Source of the DNA: Oscillospiraceae bacterium
GTDB taxonomy: Bacteria; Bacillota; Clostridia; Oscillospirales; Acutalibacteraceae
Assembly (NCBI GenBank): GCA_902774035.1
Contig: CACYHA010000015.1
Coordinates: forward strand, 36,230-100,229
DNA length: 64,000 nucleotides
Reading direction: 5' to 3'
Below, piece after piece: positions 7,876 through 17,762 of this stretch (position 1 is its first letter; every line of letters starts with the position of its first letter). The translations under genes and the position numbers were made by a program. The notes under the pieces are model-generated. The model was not told where the DNA came from and made no database searches. It worked only from the letters and a program-made list of their open reading frames with translations.

Positions 7876-10800
7876 TTATTCAATGGATTTGAGCGATTCG
7901 ACCATGTCGATCTTGCGCAGGTTCCGCATGAGCACGAGATTCACCAGCATTGTGAAGCCCATCGACAGCAGTGCGGCATAAACAAAGGACATGATGCCCG
8001 GGCTGCGGCCGAACATGATGATATCCACCTCGCCGACCAGCAGCACCAGCCGGTGCAGGCCGATGCCGAGCAGCAGACCGATGACGGTACCAATGACGCT
8101 CAGCAGCATGTTTTCGCGGAAGATATACGACGCGACCTCCCTCGGCGTAAAGCCGAGCACCTTGATCGTGGCGATCTCCTTCATGCGTTCGTGGATATTG
8201 ATACTCGACAGGTTGTACATAACGATCAGCGACAGCAACGCGGCGGAAAGCACAAGCACAAGCACAATATAACCCAGTGCATTGAACAAGTTTTCAAAGC
8301 CGGACTGAATGTCCTCCTGATAGGCGACCGCAGTGATGGTATAGTCGTTGATCAAATTCTGCGACAGCGTCGATTTCTGGTCGCCGTCCAGTGCGTAGGC
8401 AAGATTTGCAGTCACGTAATTGAACTGCGGGTTTACACCGAAGACCGCGGCGTAGACTTCCTTCGTCATATAGATATAATGGAAGATATAGTTTTCCGCG
8501 ATGGCGGCAATCGGCACACTGACGGCGTTGTCAGAATCGATCAAAACCGTAATGGAATCGCCGACGCCGATCTTCAGCGTCTTCGCCAGCTTGCGGGTGA
8601 TCACAGCGCCGTTCTGCGGCAGGTCGATCGGCTCGTCGGTATAATAATCATGCAGGAAGAAATAGTTCGGCAGCGCCGCACTGTCGTCCGGCACGACCAG
8701 ATAGGTCTCCATCGTCTTCGGATCGTCGGGGTCGGTCCTATCGCTGGTGGTGTTGTAAATCTTCATATACGTCAGATTCGCCGTCGCGATCTCAGGCTGC
8801 GAACGCACATAGTTCAGCGCGTCGGATTCGCCGAGACTCAGGTCGTAACTGCCGTTGGTGACGATTTGCATATCATAGCGGAAGATACTGTCCTCGTTGG
8901 TGAACTGCTCTTCAAGACTGGTGTTGATGGACTTATCCAGACCGAAGGCGGCAACCAGCAGGGCGGCGCAGCCAAACACGCCGATGACCGCCATGATGAA
9001 CCGCTTCTTGTTGCGGAACACATTGCGGAACGTGACCTTCCACTTGAAGGACAGTGAAGACCACAGCGTTGGGAAACGTTCGAGGAACACGCGTTTGCCG
9101 CCCTTCGGCGCCTTCGGGCGCATGAGCATGGATGCTGCACTCGTCAGGCTGCGATAGCTTGCGCCGTAAGCGGCAAGCACCGTCGTACCCACTGAGATGA
9201 GGATGCCGGGGACGGCGTATATCAGGCGGTACTTGATGATCAGCGGCGGCATCTCGAACATGATGCCGTAAGCGATGTTGATCGCCATCGGGAAGAGCAC
9301 GAAACCGAGCAGGCTGCCCGCAACACCGCCGATCACACTGGCCGCGAGCGCATAGATGAGATACTTGCGCACGATCTCGCGGTTGCGGAAGCCGAGGGCC
9401 TTGAGGGTACCGAGCTGGGTGCGTTCGTCCTCCACCATACGGGTCATGGTGTTCAGGCTGACCAGCGTGGAAACAATGAAGAAGAACCACGGGAAGATGA
9501 TCGCAATGGCAGCAGTACGGTCCGCAGTGCCTTTGTAATCGGCATAGCCGCGCAGGCCGTCGTCGCGGTCGTTGACATACCATCTTGCGGAATCAAGGTC
9601 CAGCAAAAAGGCTTTGGCGTGGTCAAGCTGATTTTTTGCGTCCTCCAGCTTTTTATAGGCTTCGTCGCGCTGGGTCTCAAACTCCTGCTGCGCGGTGCCG
9701 GCCTTGGATTTAGCAAGCTGAAGATTCGTTTCGTAGTTGGTGATCTGGTTTTTATAGTCGGAAAGCTGGGAAAGGACCTCCAGTTCGCCGAAACGGATGT
9801 CGTCGTTCGCGTTGGTCAGTTCCTTTTCCGCCGCATCAAGCTGCGCCTGTGCGTTTTCCAGCGAGGTATTGACGCCGTCGAGCTGGGAAACGAGCTGCTT
9901 GGCGCTGTCAAGTTCGACCTTCTTTTGGGCAAGGACGGTCTTGGTTTGATAAAGCTGCTGCTTTGTGCCGGCAAGCTGGATCTCGAGACTCTGGATCTGC
10001 GGTTCCAGATACGCAGCCATTTCCTCCGCCGTACCGACGGCAGTCAGAGAGTTGATGCCGGCCATGATCTGATCGACCTCTGCGCCGACAAGACCGCTTT
10101 GCTCAAAGCGGCTGATGATGCCGCTCACATCGTTGCCCTGCCGCTGGTCGAGAGAAGTCATTGCGCCGCGGGTGGTGGCGATGAGCTGCTCAAGATAGTC
10201 GATCGTGGTCAGCAGGGAAGTGACCTGCAGGTTCGCGACGTTGTATTCCGTCTGGGCGTTTTTGAGGTCGGTCTCCGCGTTGGCGTATTGATCGACCTGG
10301 GCTTTTGCGGCCAGATATTCGGCGCGCTTCTGCTCCCATGCGGCATATTGGGTGGAATGCTCCAGCTTGGAAGCGTCGATCTTCCGGCTGGCTTCCTGCG
10401 CTTTTTCATTATACTGGCGCTTGTATTCCGCGAGCTTGGCGTCGCCGTTTTCCGCCATGTCGAGAATGGTCGCGACCTTTTCCTCGGCGGCCTTGACGGT
10501 GGCGTCGGTCTTTTCCTTGGCGCGGGCGTAATCGAGTTCGCCCTTTTCCACCATGGAGGTGTACTGTTCCTTCAGCTTCGCCACGCGGGAGACCAGACAT
10601 TGCTGGGAGATGGACTGGATATAGTCCACATAGGGACGTACAAAGGTCTGATAGGAATCGGAGTAGGGATCCATGTTTTCCGTTCCGGCAAGTTTGACGG
10701 AAAGGCTGCTGTAATAATCGACCTTGAAGTTTTCCTGCGGCACAAAGATGAAGGTGCCGAGCTTGCCGGTGCCGATGCTCGTGGTGCCGCGGTCATAGGA

Positions 10801-11403
10801 GATGTACAGCGGCGTGCGGATGATGCCGACGATGTTGTATTCCGTGTTCTGCAGCGAACCGGCAATGTCGGTGCCCGAACCCTCGATGGAAACGGTTGCG
10901 CCGATCTTGAACTCGTCCGGCGCGGAAAGGTTGTCCGCTTCGACCACGCATTGGTTCATCTGGGTGGGCCAGGTGCCCTCCACAAGCTTCGGTCGGTTGA
11001 GGAAGGTCGGGTCGTTCAGCCCGGCGGAATCGTTGATCGCTCGCTGAATATCCAGCCCGAAGGCGCGCACGGTCAGCTCCGAGCCGTCAAGCTCGCTGAT
11101 CTTTTCGCCGTTCACGCGCAAAACGCCATCGATGAATTTGACGCCCTCTACGGTTTCCACGCCCTGAATGCTGGAAATGACCGCCACGTCGTCGTCTGTC
11201 AGTCCGGCGGTGGAAAGCACCTGGATATCCATGATGTTGGTATCCTTGTAATATTGTCTGGCGGTGTCAAGCATATCAGGCGCGGCAGCGTTCACGCCGG
11301 CAAAAAAGCTCACGCCCAGCGCCACGATGGCGATGAGCGAAATAAAGCGCGAGCGCGTGCGTTCAATGGTGCGCCAGGTATCCTTTAAGAGTACATTGTT
11401 CAT
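7876..11403 (-). CDS. ABC transporter permease, FtsX-like, with large coiled-coil extracellular domain
   Basis: An 1175-residue permease. An N-terminal transmembrane helix (about residues 18-40) precedes a large outside region that includes a long Ala/Gln/Glu/Lys coiled coil (about 285-610). Three helices of the first FtsX domain follow (about 630-770), then a second outside domain and a second FtsX domain at the C terminus, with ERMKEIATIKVLGF near 1075 mirroring DERTQLGTLKALGF near 655. Such fused double-FtsX exporters work with a LolD/MacB-type ATPase, here the gene 45 nt upstream. The cargo is unknown; lipid, peptide or cell-wall signalling roles are all possible. Confidence 0.85.
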   Translation of the reverse strand: MNNVLLKDTWRTIERTRSRFISLIAIVALGVSFFAGVNAAAPDMLDTARQYYKDTNIMDIQVLSTAGLTDDDVAVISSIQGVETVEGVKFIDGVLRVNGEKISELDGSELTVRAFGLDIQRAINDSAGLNDPTFLNRPKLVEGTWPTQMNQCVVEADNLSAPDEFKIGATVSIEGSGTDIAGSLQNTEYNIVGIIRTPLYISYDRGTTSIGTGKLGTFIFVPQENFKVDYYSSLSVKLAGTENMDPYSDSYQTFVRPYVDYIQSISQQCLVSRVAKLKEQYTSMVEKGELDYARAKEKTDATVKAAEEKVATILDMAENGDAKLAEYKRQYNEKAQEASRKIDASKLEHSTQYAAWEQKRAEYLAAKAQVDQYANAETDLKNAQTEYNVANLQVTSLLTTIDYLEQLIATTRGAMTSLDQRQGNDVSGIISRFEQSGLVGAEVDQIMAGINSLTAVGTAEEMAAYLEPQIQSLEIQLAGTKQQLYQTKTVLAQKKVELDSAKQLVSQLDGVNTSLENAQAQLDAAEKELTNANDDIRFGELEVLSQLSDYKNQITNYETNLQLAKSKAGTAQQEFETQRDEAYKKLEDAKNQLDHAKAFLLDLDSARWYVNDRDDGLRGYADYKGTADRTAAIAIIFPWFFFIVSTLVSLNTMTRMVEDERTQLGTLKALGFRNREIVRKYLIYALAASVIGGVAGSLLGFVLFPMAINIAYGIMFEMPPLIIKYRLIYAVPGILISVGTTVLAAYGASYRSLTSAASMLMRPKAPKGGKRVFLERFPTLWSSLSFKWKVTFRNVFRNKKRFIMAVIGVFGCAALLVAAFGLDKSINTSLEEQFTNEDSIFRYDMQIVTNGSYDLSLGESDALNYVRSQPEIATANLTYMKIYNTTSDRTDPDDPKTMETYLVVPDDSAALPNYFFLHDYYTDEPIDLPQNGAVITRKLAKTLKIGVGDSITVLIDSDNAVSVPIAAIAENYIFHYIYMTKEVYAAVFGVNPQFNYVTANLAYALDGDQKSTLSQNLINDYTITAVAYQEDIQSGFENLFNALGYIVLVLVLSAALLSLIVMYNLSSINIHERMKEIATIKVLGFTPREVASYIFRENMLLSVIGTVIGLLLGIGLHRLVLLVGEVDIIMFGRSPGIMSFVYAALLSMGFTMLVNLVLMRNLRKIDMVESLKSIE

Positions 11404-11448
11404 GGAAAAGCTCCCGAAAAACGAAGAATTGATTTCGCTGCGGCAAAA

Positions 11449-12150
11449 TTACCATTCAAGCAGATCGACCGAGACCGGGTGGTCGTTGACGGCAATCTGC
11501 ACCACGCGGCCGGAGCGCATGGTGATGATGCGGTCGGCCATGCCGGCAAGGGCGTGGTTGTGGGTGATGACGATCACGGTCGTGCCGGTTTCGCGGCAGG
11601 TGCGCTGCAGCAGACGCAAAATCTGCTTGCCGGTTTTGTAGTCCAGCGCGCCGGTCGGTTCGTCGCACAGCAGCAGCTTCGGGTTTTTCGCCAGTGCGCG
11701 GGCGATGGAAACGCGCTGCTGCTCGCCGCCGGAAAGCTGGGAGGGGAAGTTGTCGAGCCGGTCGCGCAGGCCGACTTTTTCCAGAATCTTGCGCGGGTTC
11801 TGCGCCTTTTTGCAAAGCTGGGTCGCCAGCTCCACGTTTTCCAGCGCGGTCAGGTTCGGCACAAGGTTATAGAACTGGAAGACGAAGCCGATGTCGTTGC
11901 GGCGGTAATCCACCAGCTCCTCCTTAGAAAGCCCGTTGATCAGGCGGCCCGCCACGCGGATCTTGCCGTCGTCGCAGGTGTCCATGCCGCCGAGCATGTT
12001 CAAAACGGTGGATTTGCCGGCGCCGCTGGTGCCGACGATCAGGCAGAATTCGCCTTTTTCCACGCTGAAAGTCACGCCGTCCACGGCGGGGATGATGACC
12101 TCGCCGGCGGTGTAACGCTTATAGACGGAATCAAATTCGATAAAGCTCAC
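11449..12150 (-). CDS. ABC transporter ATPase, MacB/LolD family
   Basis: A 233-residue ATPase starting at GTG (AAGGAG seven bases upstream). Walker [11 protein letters not shown]-loop in [10 protein letters not shown], signature LSGGEQQR, Walker [13 protein letters not shown] and the H-loop in VITHN are all intact. It heads the cluster and must energise the FtsX-type permease just downstream. The last residues overlap nothing; a repeat-like spacer lies upstream between it and uxuA. Confidence 0.93.
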   Translation of the reverse strand: MSFIEFDSVYKRYTAGEVIIPAVDGVTFSVEKGEFCLIVGTSGAGKSTVLNMLGGMDTCDDGKIRVAGRLINGLSKEELVDYRRNDIGFVFQFYNLVPNLTALENVELATQLCKKAQNPRKILEKVGLRDRLDNFPSQLSGGEQQRVSIARALAKNPKLLLCDEPTGALDYKTGKQILRLLQRTCRETGTTVIVITHNHALAGMADRIITMRSGRVVQIAVNDHPVSVDLLEW

Positions 12151-12173
12151 AAAAAAACTCCTTCGTCGTTTTT

Positions 12174-12375
12174 TAGATATTAGATGGTAGATTTTAGATG
12201 TTAGAAGAGGGGCGCCACGCTGCGCGTGATGCGCCGAAGGATATGCGGGAAGAACCCGCCTTTAGAAAACCGACGGATGCTCTGTGTTTTCCGGCCTTCT
12301 TTCGCGGAGGAAGCGTTCGGATGCAAAACTCCGCACACCCGCGACCTATATCTAACGTCTAACGTCTAATATCTA
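12174..12375. repeat. Intergenic element with TAGATATTAGA inverted ends
   Basis: TAGATATTAGA at 12174-12184 is matched by TCTAATATCTA at 12365-12375, and both ends carry further degenerate copies of TAGAyrTTAGA. The roughly 200-bp interior is GC-rich with local hairpins and no ORF. The right end touches the uxuA stop codon. It has the look of a non-autonomous palindromic repeat, although no second copy exists in this window. Confidence 0.5.
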
Positions 12376-13443
12376 CTATCTGGCTTTCGCCTTCGCGCAA
12401 GCCTCCCAGACGCCGTTGATGTAGGCAGCGCCGAGGGCACGGTCGAACAGGCCGTAGCCCGGACGGGCGACCTCGCCCCAGATCATACGGCCGTGGTCGG
12501 GCCGGATGTAGCCGTCGAAGCCCACGTCCTGCAGGGCCTTGACGATCTCGTAGATATCGAGGGAGCCGGCGGCGGAAAGATGTGCCGTTTCGTGGAAATG
12601 GCGGCCTTCCACCTTGACGTTGCGGATGTGGGCAAAATAGATGCGGTCGCCCACTTCGCGGATCATGGCCGGCAGGTCGTTTTCGGCCGAAGCGCCCAGC
12701 GAGCCGGTGCAGAAGGTCAGACCGTTGCAGGGACTGTCCACCAGCTTGAGGAAGCGCTTGAGGGAGGGCAGGTCGCGGATGATGCGCGGCAGGCCGAAGA
12801 TGTCCCATGGGGGATCGTCCGGATGGATGGCCATCTTCACGCCGACTTCCTCGCAGACCGGAATGATTTTTTCCAGAAAATACTGCAGATTTGTCCACAG
12901 ATCCTCCGCGGTGATGTTCTTGTATTTTTCGAACAGCTCCCGGATCTCGCCCATGCGCTCGGTTTCCCAGCCCGGCATGGCATAGCCGTTGGAGTTGTCG
13001 TCGATCTCGCGGAACATCTCGTCGGGGCTTTTGCCTTCGATCTGCAGGCCGTTGTAGGAAAGGCAGGTCGCGCCGTCGCCCATCTCCATGGCGAGGTCGG
13101 TGCGCGTCCAGTCGAACACCGGCATGAAATTATAGCAGATCACCTTCACGCCGGCTTTTGCCAGATTGCGGATGGAGGTGATGTAGTTTTCGATATAGCG
13201 CTCGCGGGAGGGGAGTCCCAGTTTGATATCCTCGTGGACATTGACGGATTCGATGCACTCCATCGTGAGCCCCGCGCGTTCGATCTGCGCTTTCATCTCC
13301 AGAATCTGATCGAGCGGCCAGGGCTCTCCGCACGGAAGCTTGTGCAGCGCCGGAACCACGCCGACCACGCCGGGGATCTGCCGGATCTGTTCCAGCGAAA
13401 CGGTGTCCTTGCCGTCGCCGAACCAGCGGAATGTCATTTGCAT
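12376..13443 (-). CDS. uxuA: Mannonate dehydratase
   Basis: A 355-residue TIM-barrel enzyme that dehydrates D-mannonate to 2-keto-3-deoxygluconate in glucuronate catabolism. Recognisable blocks are MTFRWFGDGKDTVSLEQIRQ at the N terminus, GVKVICYNFMPVFDWTRTDL, MAIHPDDPPWDIFGLPRI, LTFCTGSLGA, FAHIRNV and IRPDHGRMIWGE, which hold the metal and substrate residues. GAAAGGAG precedes the ATG. It stands alone between an intergenic repeat and the divergent ppdK, with no other uronate genes beside it. Confidence 0.95.
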   Translation of the reverse strand: MQMTFRWFGDGKDTVSLEQIRQIPGVVGVVPALHKLPCGEPWPLDQILEMKAQIERAGLTMECIESVNVHEDIKLGLPSRERYIENYITSIRNLAKAGVKVICYNFMPVFDWTRTDLAMEMGDGATCLSYNGLQIEGKSPDEMFREIDDNSNGYAMPGWETERMGEIRELFEKYKNITAEDLWTNLQYFLEKIIPVCEEVGVKMAIHPDDPPWDIFGLPRIIRDLPSLKRFLKLVDSPCNGLTFCTGSLGASAENDLPAMIREVGDRIYFAHIRNVKVEGRHFHETAHLSAAGSLDIYEIVKALQDVGFDGYIRPDHGRMIWGEVARPGYGLFDRALGAAYINGVWEACAKAKAR

Positions 13444-13680
13444 ATTGCGCTCCTTTCCTGCTTTTCAGCATATAAAAAGAAATAAAGTTAAACCTAAAAA
13501 ACACAGTTGCCATAATTAAGCAATTTATCATACCATAAAATTATGAAGATTTCCACTAAAACAGGAAATTTTTTCAACTTTCAACCGCCTTTTTTTCGCG
13601 CCGCGGGGGAAGGATTCCTGAAATCGTAAAATTTTACAATTTTTTAATGTTTTTCCCGGAATCTATATGGAAAAAATCAA

Positions 13681-13709
13681 TAGACAAGCTTCGGATTATT
13701 TGGTAGAAT
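13681..13709 (+). promoter_or_regulatory. Probable ppdK promoter
   Basis: TAGACA at 13681-13686 and TAGAAT at 13704-13709 are separated by exactly 17 bp. An inverted repeat TAGACAA/TTGTCTA spans the promoter (13681-13687 and 13710-13716) and could be an operator. The rest of the 335-bp uxuA-ppdK gap is AT-rich and holds nothing else I can name. Confidence 0.55.
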
Positions 13710-13778
13710 TGTCTAAATGTGCAAAGTATATCTGTGCGCTTTTAAATCAGTAAATTTTTATCAGGAGGAATGATTCCG

Positions 13779-16403
13779 ATGAGCAAAAAATTCGTTTACT
13801 TGTTCAAAGAGGGCAACGCGAACATGAGGGAACTCCTTGGCGGCAAAGGCGCGAACCTTGCCGAAATGACGAACCTCGGTCTGCCCGTGCCCCAGGGCTT
13901 CACCATCACCACCGAAGCCTGCACCCAGTACTATGAAGACGGCCGCCGCATCAACGACGACATCCAGGCCGAAATCATGGCGACGATCCCGAAGCTGGAA
14001 GAGATCACCGGCAAAAAGTTCGGCGACGAGGAGAACCCGCTGCTCGTTTCCGTGCGTTCCGGCGCCCGCGCTTCCATGCCCGGTATGATGGACACGATCC
14101 TCAACCTCGGTCTCAACGAGCGCGTGGTCAATGTCATCGCCGAAAAATCGAACAATCCCCGCTGGGCGTGGGACTGCTACCGCCGTTTCATCCAGATGTT
14201 CTCCGACGTCGTGATGGAAGTCGGCAAGAAGTACTTTGAACAGCTCATCGACAAGATGAAGGAAGAAAAGGGCGTGAAGCAGGACGTTGAGCTCACCGCC
14301 GACGACCTCAAGACCCTTGCCGGCCAGTTCAAGGCCGAATATAAAAACCAGCTCGGCAAAGATTTCCCGGACGATCCGAAAGAGCAGCTCTTCGAGGCCA
14401 TCAAGGCCGTGTTCCGTTCCTGGGACAACCCGCGTGCAAACGTCTATCGCCGCGACAACGACATCCCCTATTCCTGGGGCACCGCCGTCAACGTCCAGGC
14501 CATGGCGTTCGGCAACATGGGCGACGACTGCGGCACCGGCGTTGCCTTCACCCGTGACCCGGCCACCGGCGCAAAGGGCCTGTTCGGCGAATTCCTGACC
14601 AACGCTCAGGGCGAAGACGTGGTCGCCGGCGTGCGCACCCCGATGCACATCTCCGAGATGGAAGACAAGTTCCCCGAAGCCTTCGCGCAGTTCAAGGATG
14701 TCTGCCAGAAGCTCGAAAACCACTACAGAGACATGCAGGACATGGAGTTCACCGTGGAGCACGGCAAGCTTTATATGCTGCAGACCCGTAACGGCAAGCG
14801 CACCGCGCAGGCCGCGCTGAAGATCGCCTGCGACCTTGTGGACGAAGGTATGCGCACCGAGCAGGAAGCCGTTCTCATGATCGACCCGCGTAACCTTGAC
14901 ACCCTGCTGCACCCGCAGTTCGACGCGAAAGCCCTCAAGGCCGCCACGCCGATGGGCAAGGGCCTCGGCGCTTCTCCGGGCGCTGCCTGCGGCCAGATCG
15001 TCTTCACCGCCGACGACGCCGAAAAATGGAACAACGACGGCAAGAAAGTCATCCTCGTCCGTCTGGAGACCTCTCCGGAAGACATCACCGGCATGAAAGC
15101 CGCGCAGGGCATCCTGACCGTCCGCGGCGGCATGACCTCCCACGCGGCCGTTGTGGCCCGCGGCATGGGCACCTGCTGCGTCTCCGGCTGCTCCGACATC
15201 GTGATGGATGAAGAAAACAAGAAGTTCACCCTCGCCGGCAAGGAATTCCATGAGGGCGACGTGATCTCCATCGACGGCTCCACCGGCAACATCTATGACG
15301 GCGCGATCCCGACTGTGGACGCTTCCATCGCCGGCGAATTCGGCCGCGTCATGGCTTGGGCCGACAAATACCGCACCCTGAAGGTCCGCACGAACGCCGA
15401 CACGCCGGCCGACGCGAAGAAAGCCCGCGAGCTTGGCGCCGAAGGCATCGGCCTTTGCCGCACCGAGCACATGTTCTTCGATCCCGAGCGCATCGCCGCG
15501 TTCCGCGAAATGATCTGCTCCGACACCGTGGAAGAGCGCGAAGCCGCCCTTGCCAAGATCCTGCCGATGCAGCAGTCCGACTTTGAAAAGCTCTATGAAG
15601 CGCTTGAAGGCTGCCCGGTCACCATCCGCTTCCTGGATCCCCCGCTGCATGAGTTCGTGCCCACCGAAGAGGCCGACATCGAAGCCCTCGCCGCCGCGCA
15701 GGGAAAGAGCGTTGAGACCATCAAGGGCATCATCCAGGGTCTCCACGAGTTCAACCCGATGATGGGTCACCGCGGCTGCCGTCTGGCTGTCACCTATCCC
15801 GAGATCGCGAAGATGCAGACCGCTGCCGTCATTCGCGCCGCCATCAACGTCAAGAAGGCGCATCCCGACTGGAACATCGTTCCCGAGATCATGATCCCGC
15901 TGGTCGGCGACACCAAGGAACTCAAGTATGTCAAGAAGTTTGTGGTGGAGACCGCTGACGCCGAGATCGCCGCTGCCGAAAGCGACCTTAAGTACGAAGT
16001 CGGCACGATGATCGAGATCCCGCGTGCGGCGCTCACCGCTGACGAGATCGCAAAGGACGCCGAGTTCTTCTGCTTCGGCACCAACGACCTCACCCAGATG
16101 ACCTACGGCTTCAGCCGTGACGACGCGAGCAAGTTCCTTGACGCTTATTACAACGCCAAGATCTTCGAAAACGATCCGTTCGCGAAGCTCGACCAGATCG
16201 GCGTCGGCCGTCTGATGGAAATGGCTGTCGAAATGGGCAAGAAGGTTCGCCCGGACTTGCATTGCGGCATCTGCGGCGAGCACGGCGGCGACCCGACCTC
16301 TGTGGAGTTCTGCCACAAGATCGGCCTCGACTACGTCTCCTGCTCCCCGTTCCGCGTGCCCATCGCCCGTCTGGCCGCTGCCCAGGCTGCGATCAAGGAC
16401 TGA
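13779..16403 (+). CDS. ppdK: Pyruvate, phosphate dikinase
   Basis: An 874-residue enzyme interconverting pyruvate, ATP and phosphate with PEP, AMP and pyrophosphate, a usual glycolytic step in anaerobic Clostridia. Visible: N-terminal ATP-grasp part (FKEGNANMRELLGGKGANLAEM, then RSGARASMPGMMDTILNLG), the phosphohistidine loop GGMTSHAAVVARGMG in mid-protein, and the C-terminal PEP-binding barrel ending CGICGEHGGDP and SCSPFRVPIARLAAAQAA. The ATG at 13779 is preferred because AGGAGG lies 10 nt before it; an in-frame ATG at 13770 is too close. Codon use is strongly GC-biased, suggesting high expression. Confidence 0.97.
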   Translation: MSKKFVYLFKEGNANMRELLGGKGANLAEMTNLGLPVPQGFTITTEACTQYYEDGRRINDDIQAEIMATIPKLEEITGKKFGDEENPLLVSVRSGARASMPGMMDTILNLGLNERVVNVIAEKSNNPRWAWDCYRRFIQMFSDVVMEVGKKYFEQLIDKMKEEKGVKQDVELTADDLKTLAGQFKAEYKNQLGKDFPDDPKEQLFEAIKAVFRSWDNPRANVYRRDNDIPYSWGTAVNVQAMAFGNMGDDCGTGVAFTRDPATGAKGLFGEFLTNAQGEDVVAGVRTPMHISEMEDKFPEAFAQFKDVCQKLENHYRDMQDMEFTVEHGKLYMLQTRNGKRTAQAALKIACDLVDEGMRTEQEAVLMIDPRNLDTLLHPQFDAKALKAATPMGKGLGASPGAACGQIVFTADDAEKWNNDGKKVILVRLETSPEDITGMKAAQGILTVRGGMTSHAAVVARGMGTCCVSGCSDIVMDEENKKFTLAGKEFHEGDVISIDGSTGNIYDGAIPTVDASIAGEFGRVMAWADKYRTLKVRTNADTPADAKKARELGAEGIGLCRTEHMFFDPERIAAFREMICSDTVEEREAALAKILPMQQSDFEKLYEALEGCPVTIRFLDPPLHEFVPTEEADIEALAAAQGKSVETIKGIIQGLHEFNPMMGHRGCRLAVTYPEIAKMQTAAVIRAAINVKKAHPDWNIVPEIMIPLVGDTKELKYVKKFVVETADAEIAAAESDLKYEVGTMIEIPRAALTADEIAKDAEFFCFGTNDLTQMTYGFSRDDASKFLDAYYNAKIFENDPFAKLDQIGVGRLMEMAVEMGKKVRPDLHCGICGEHGGDPTSVEFCHKIGLDYVSCSPFRVPIARLAAAQAAIKD

Positions 16404-16606
16404 GGGACAACGCGTTAAGCGACACCCGAAGATATGTCCGTTTTGCCGGATTTACCCTCACAAAATTGGATGCGGAAGCGTATTTTCGCGCCCGCGACCC
16501 GAAGCGAAGGGTGAAAAACTGGCAGGACATCACAGTCAATTTGTTCATTTAAAAAGACTCCGTCGGAGAAATCCGGCGGAGTTTTTGTGTGTGAAGGATA
16601 TTCACG
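16386..16606 (+). repeat. ppdK-tail repeat, copy A
   Basis: This 221-bp stretch starts in the last codons of ppdK (the AAIKD end) and runs through the downstream region to just past the terminator. It recurs at 27417-27637 in the same orientation with the same length, no gaps and about 90% identity counted by eye. The part after the ppdK stop can be read as a short frame ending NWQDITVNLFI in both copies, but substitutions do not look strongly constrained. Confidence 0.8.
16557..16586 (+). terminator. ppdK terminator
   Basis: An 11-bp stem (ACTCCGTCGGA with TCCGGCGGAGT, one G-U) closed by a GAAA tetraloop and followed by TTTT. It lies about 150 nt past the ppdK stop. Confidence 0.85.
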
Positions 16607-16657
16607 TACCAAAATGCTTTTTCGATCTTCCTTTTCTGAAACGAATCCTTTTTGAAG

Positions 16658-17464
16658 CTATTTGATAATGCTTTTGACCCAGTCTAAAAGACCTTCTGAT
16701 TCGTTAATTACTAATTCTTGCCAAATTCCATTGTAATACAATCCTCTTTCCTTGGCAGCATTTTTCCTTTTTCCATAAATGTGTTCAGGCAAAAGAAAGG
16801 GCAACTCGTTCCATGTTGCACGATTCTGTCCCTTCATGGTTAACACGCGGTCTGTGCGATAATTAAGAGTGCCATAACCGGGAAAGCCGGGAAGGATGGA
16901 CAATGTTTCCGAGGGTAGGTACAAAGTATTGGAGTTGTTTTCTAAACGGGTATTTCCAGAATGCGGATGCCATGTAAATTTTGCAATTTGATCTTTGTCA
17001 GTGATAATTTCACCTATCTGCATATATCCATATATGATGTGCAAATCAGAATGCTCATAAAAGTCTCCATTGCTTTTGCGTATAAAACGAAACTGTCCGT
17101 TGTAAAACTCTGTTTTTCGAAACCAGCCGAAGAAAAGAAAAATATCACCGATTTCGACATTTGCATGATTCAAAACACCTTGTGCAGATCCTATTTGTCC
17201 AAAAGCTGGGATCCATTGTTGTATTCTTTCTTTTCTACAGTTTTCTCTTATATCAGGGTCAACATGACATTGACTGAACCTTTTGCGAGGAGCAAGCTGG
17301 CCTAATATTTCAGAATAAGTCATTTCATCATAAAGCAAGTCGTCATAGCACACATTGTCATCGGATGGAATTGGCATTGACAAAAGGGTTCCGTTGGGCA
17401 TGATCGGACTGGGTATACCGCCGTTTGCTGAATCAAAGCCTTTTCTGGAAAGAATGATTTTCAT
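16658..17464 (-). CDS. Nmad3-like protein (nucleotide modification associated domain 3)
   Basis: A 268-residue cytosolic protein from AT-richer DNA than its surroundings, which suggests transfer. The start MKIILSRKGFDSANGGIPSP, followed by a LLSMPIP stretch, fits my memory of the Nmad3 family, predicted from gene neighbourhoods to act around DNA base modification. Other blocks are GDIFLFFGWFRK, IYGYMQIGEI and LTMKGQNRATWNELP. AGGAG lies nine bases before the ATG and a promoter (TTGATT at 17633-17628, 17 bp, TAGAAT at 17610-17605) leaves a leader of about 130 nt. No methyltransferase or glycosyltransferase is adjacent. The family call is from memory; biochemical function is unknown. Confidence 0.6.
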   Translation of the reverse strand: MKIILSRKGFDSANGGIPSPIMPNGTLLSMPIPSDDNVCYDDLLYDEMTYSEILGQLAPRKRFSQCHVDPDIRENCRKERIQQWIPAFGQIGSAQGVLNHANVEIGDIFLFFGWFRKTEFYNGQFRFIRKSNGDFYEHSDLHIIYGYMQIGEIITDKDQIAKFTWHPHSGNTRLENNSNTLYLPSETLSILPGFPGYGTLNYRTDRVLTMKGQNRATWNELPFLLPEHIYGKRKNAAKERGLYYNGIWQELVINESEGLLDWVKSIIK

Positions 17465-17689
17465 GTTTGATTGCTCCTAACGAAGCTTGGGCTTCTTATG
17501 ATTTCGTTTGCTTCTTTCTGTTTGTTTTTTCTGACAGGATAACTATACATCGAAACAAGAATAAAAGCAAGCGAATCTTTTTTCGCACATTTGCCTCCTT
17601 TTTGATTCTATGCTACACTTTGCGTGAAATCAAACAAGGCTGAAAAATCGACAATCCCAGTATAAGAAGGATTGTCGGCCATCGCGCTA

Positions 17690-17762
17690 TGGCACACCCA
17701 GCGGGAATCGAACCAGCAACACTCACTTAGGAGGGATGTGTTCTATCCGTCATCCTATGGAA
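17690..17762 (-). pseudogene. Degenerate tRNA-Arg-like remnant
   Basis: On the minus strand the 3' half of a tRNA can be read: anticodon-loop-like CTCCTAA, then GCTGG-TTCGATT-CCCGC (T arm with one mismatch), then TGGGTGTG and CCA at 17692-17690. The 5' acceptor strand that should pair with TGGGTGT is missing, and the anticodon stem does not pair. The upstream side overlaps an IS200 transposase fragment. A similar remnant is at 34025-34090. Confidence 0.55.

Noticed and set aside
9619-11388. 589-codon frame antisense to the FtsX-type permease
   Set aside because: The permease frame is full length with clear FtsX domains; the antisense is compositionally odd.
13761-16316. 851-codon open frame antisense to ppdK
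   Set aside because: It is a by-product of GC-rich third positions in ppdK; its translation is low-complexity (Gly/His/Val/Asp-rich) and it has no ribosome site, while the plus frame is a complete known enzyme.
17543-17590. 15-codon upstream frame (MCEKRFACFYSCFDV) in the Nmad3-like leader
   Set aside because: AAGGAGG lies only three bases before the ATG, too close for good initiation, and no attenuator is evident.
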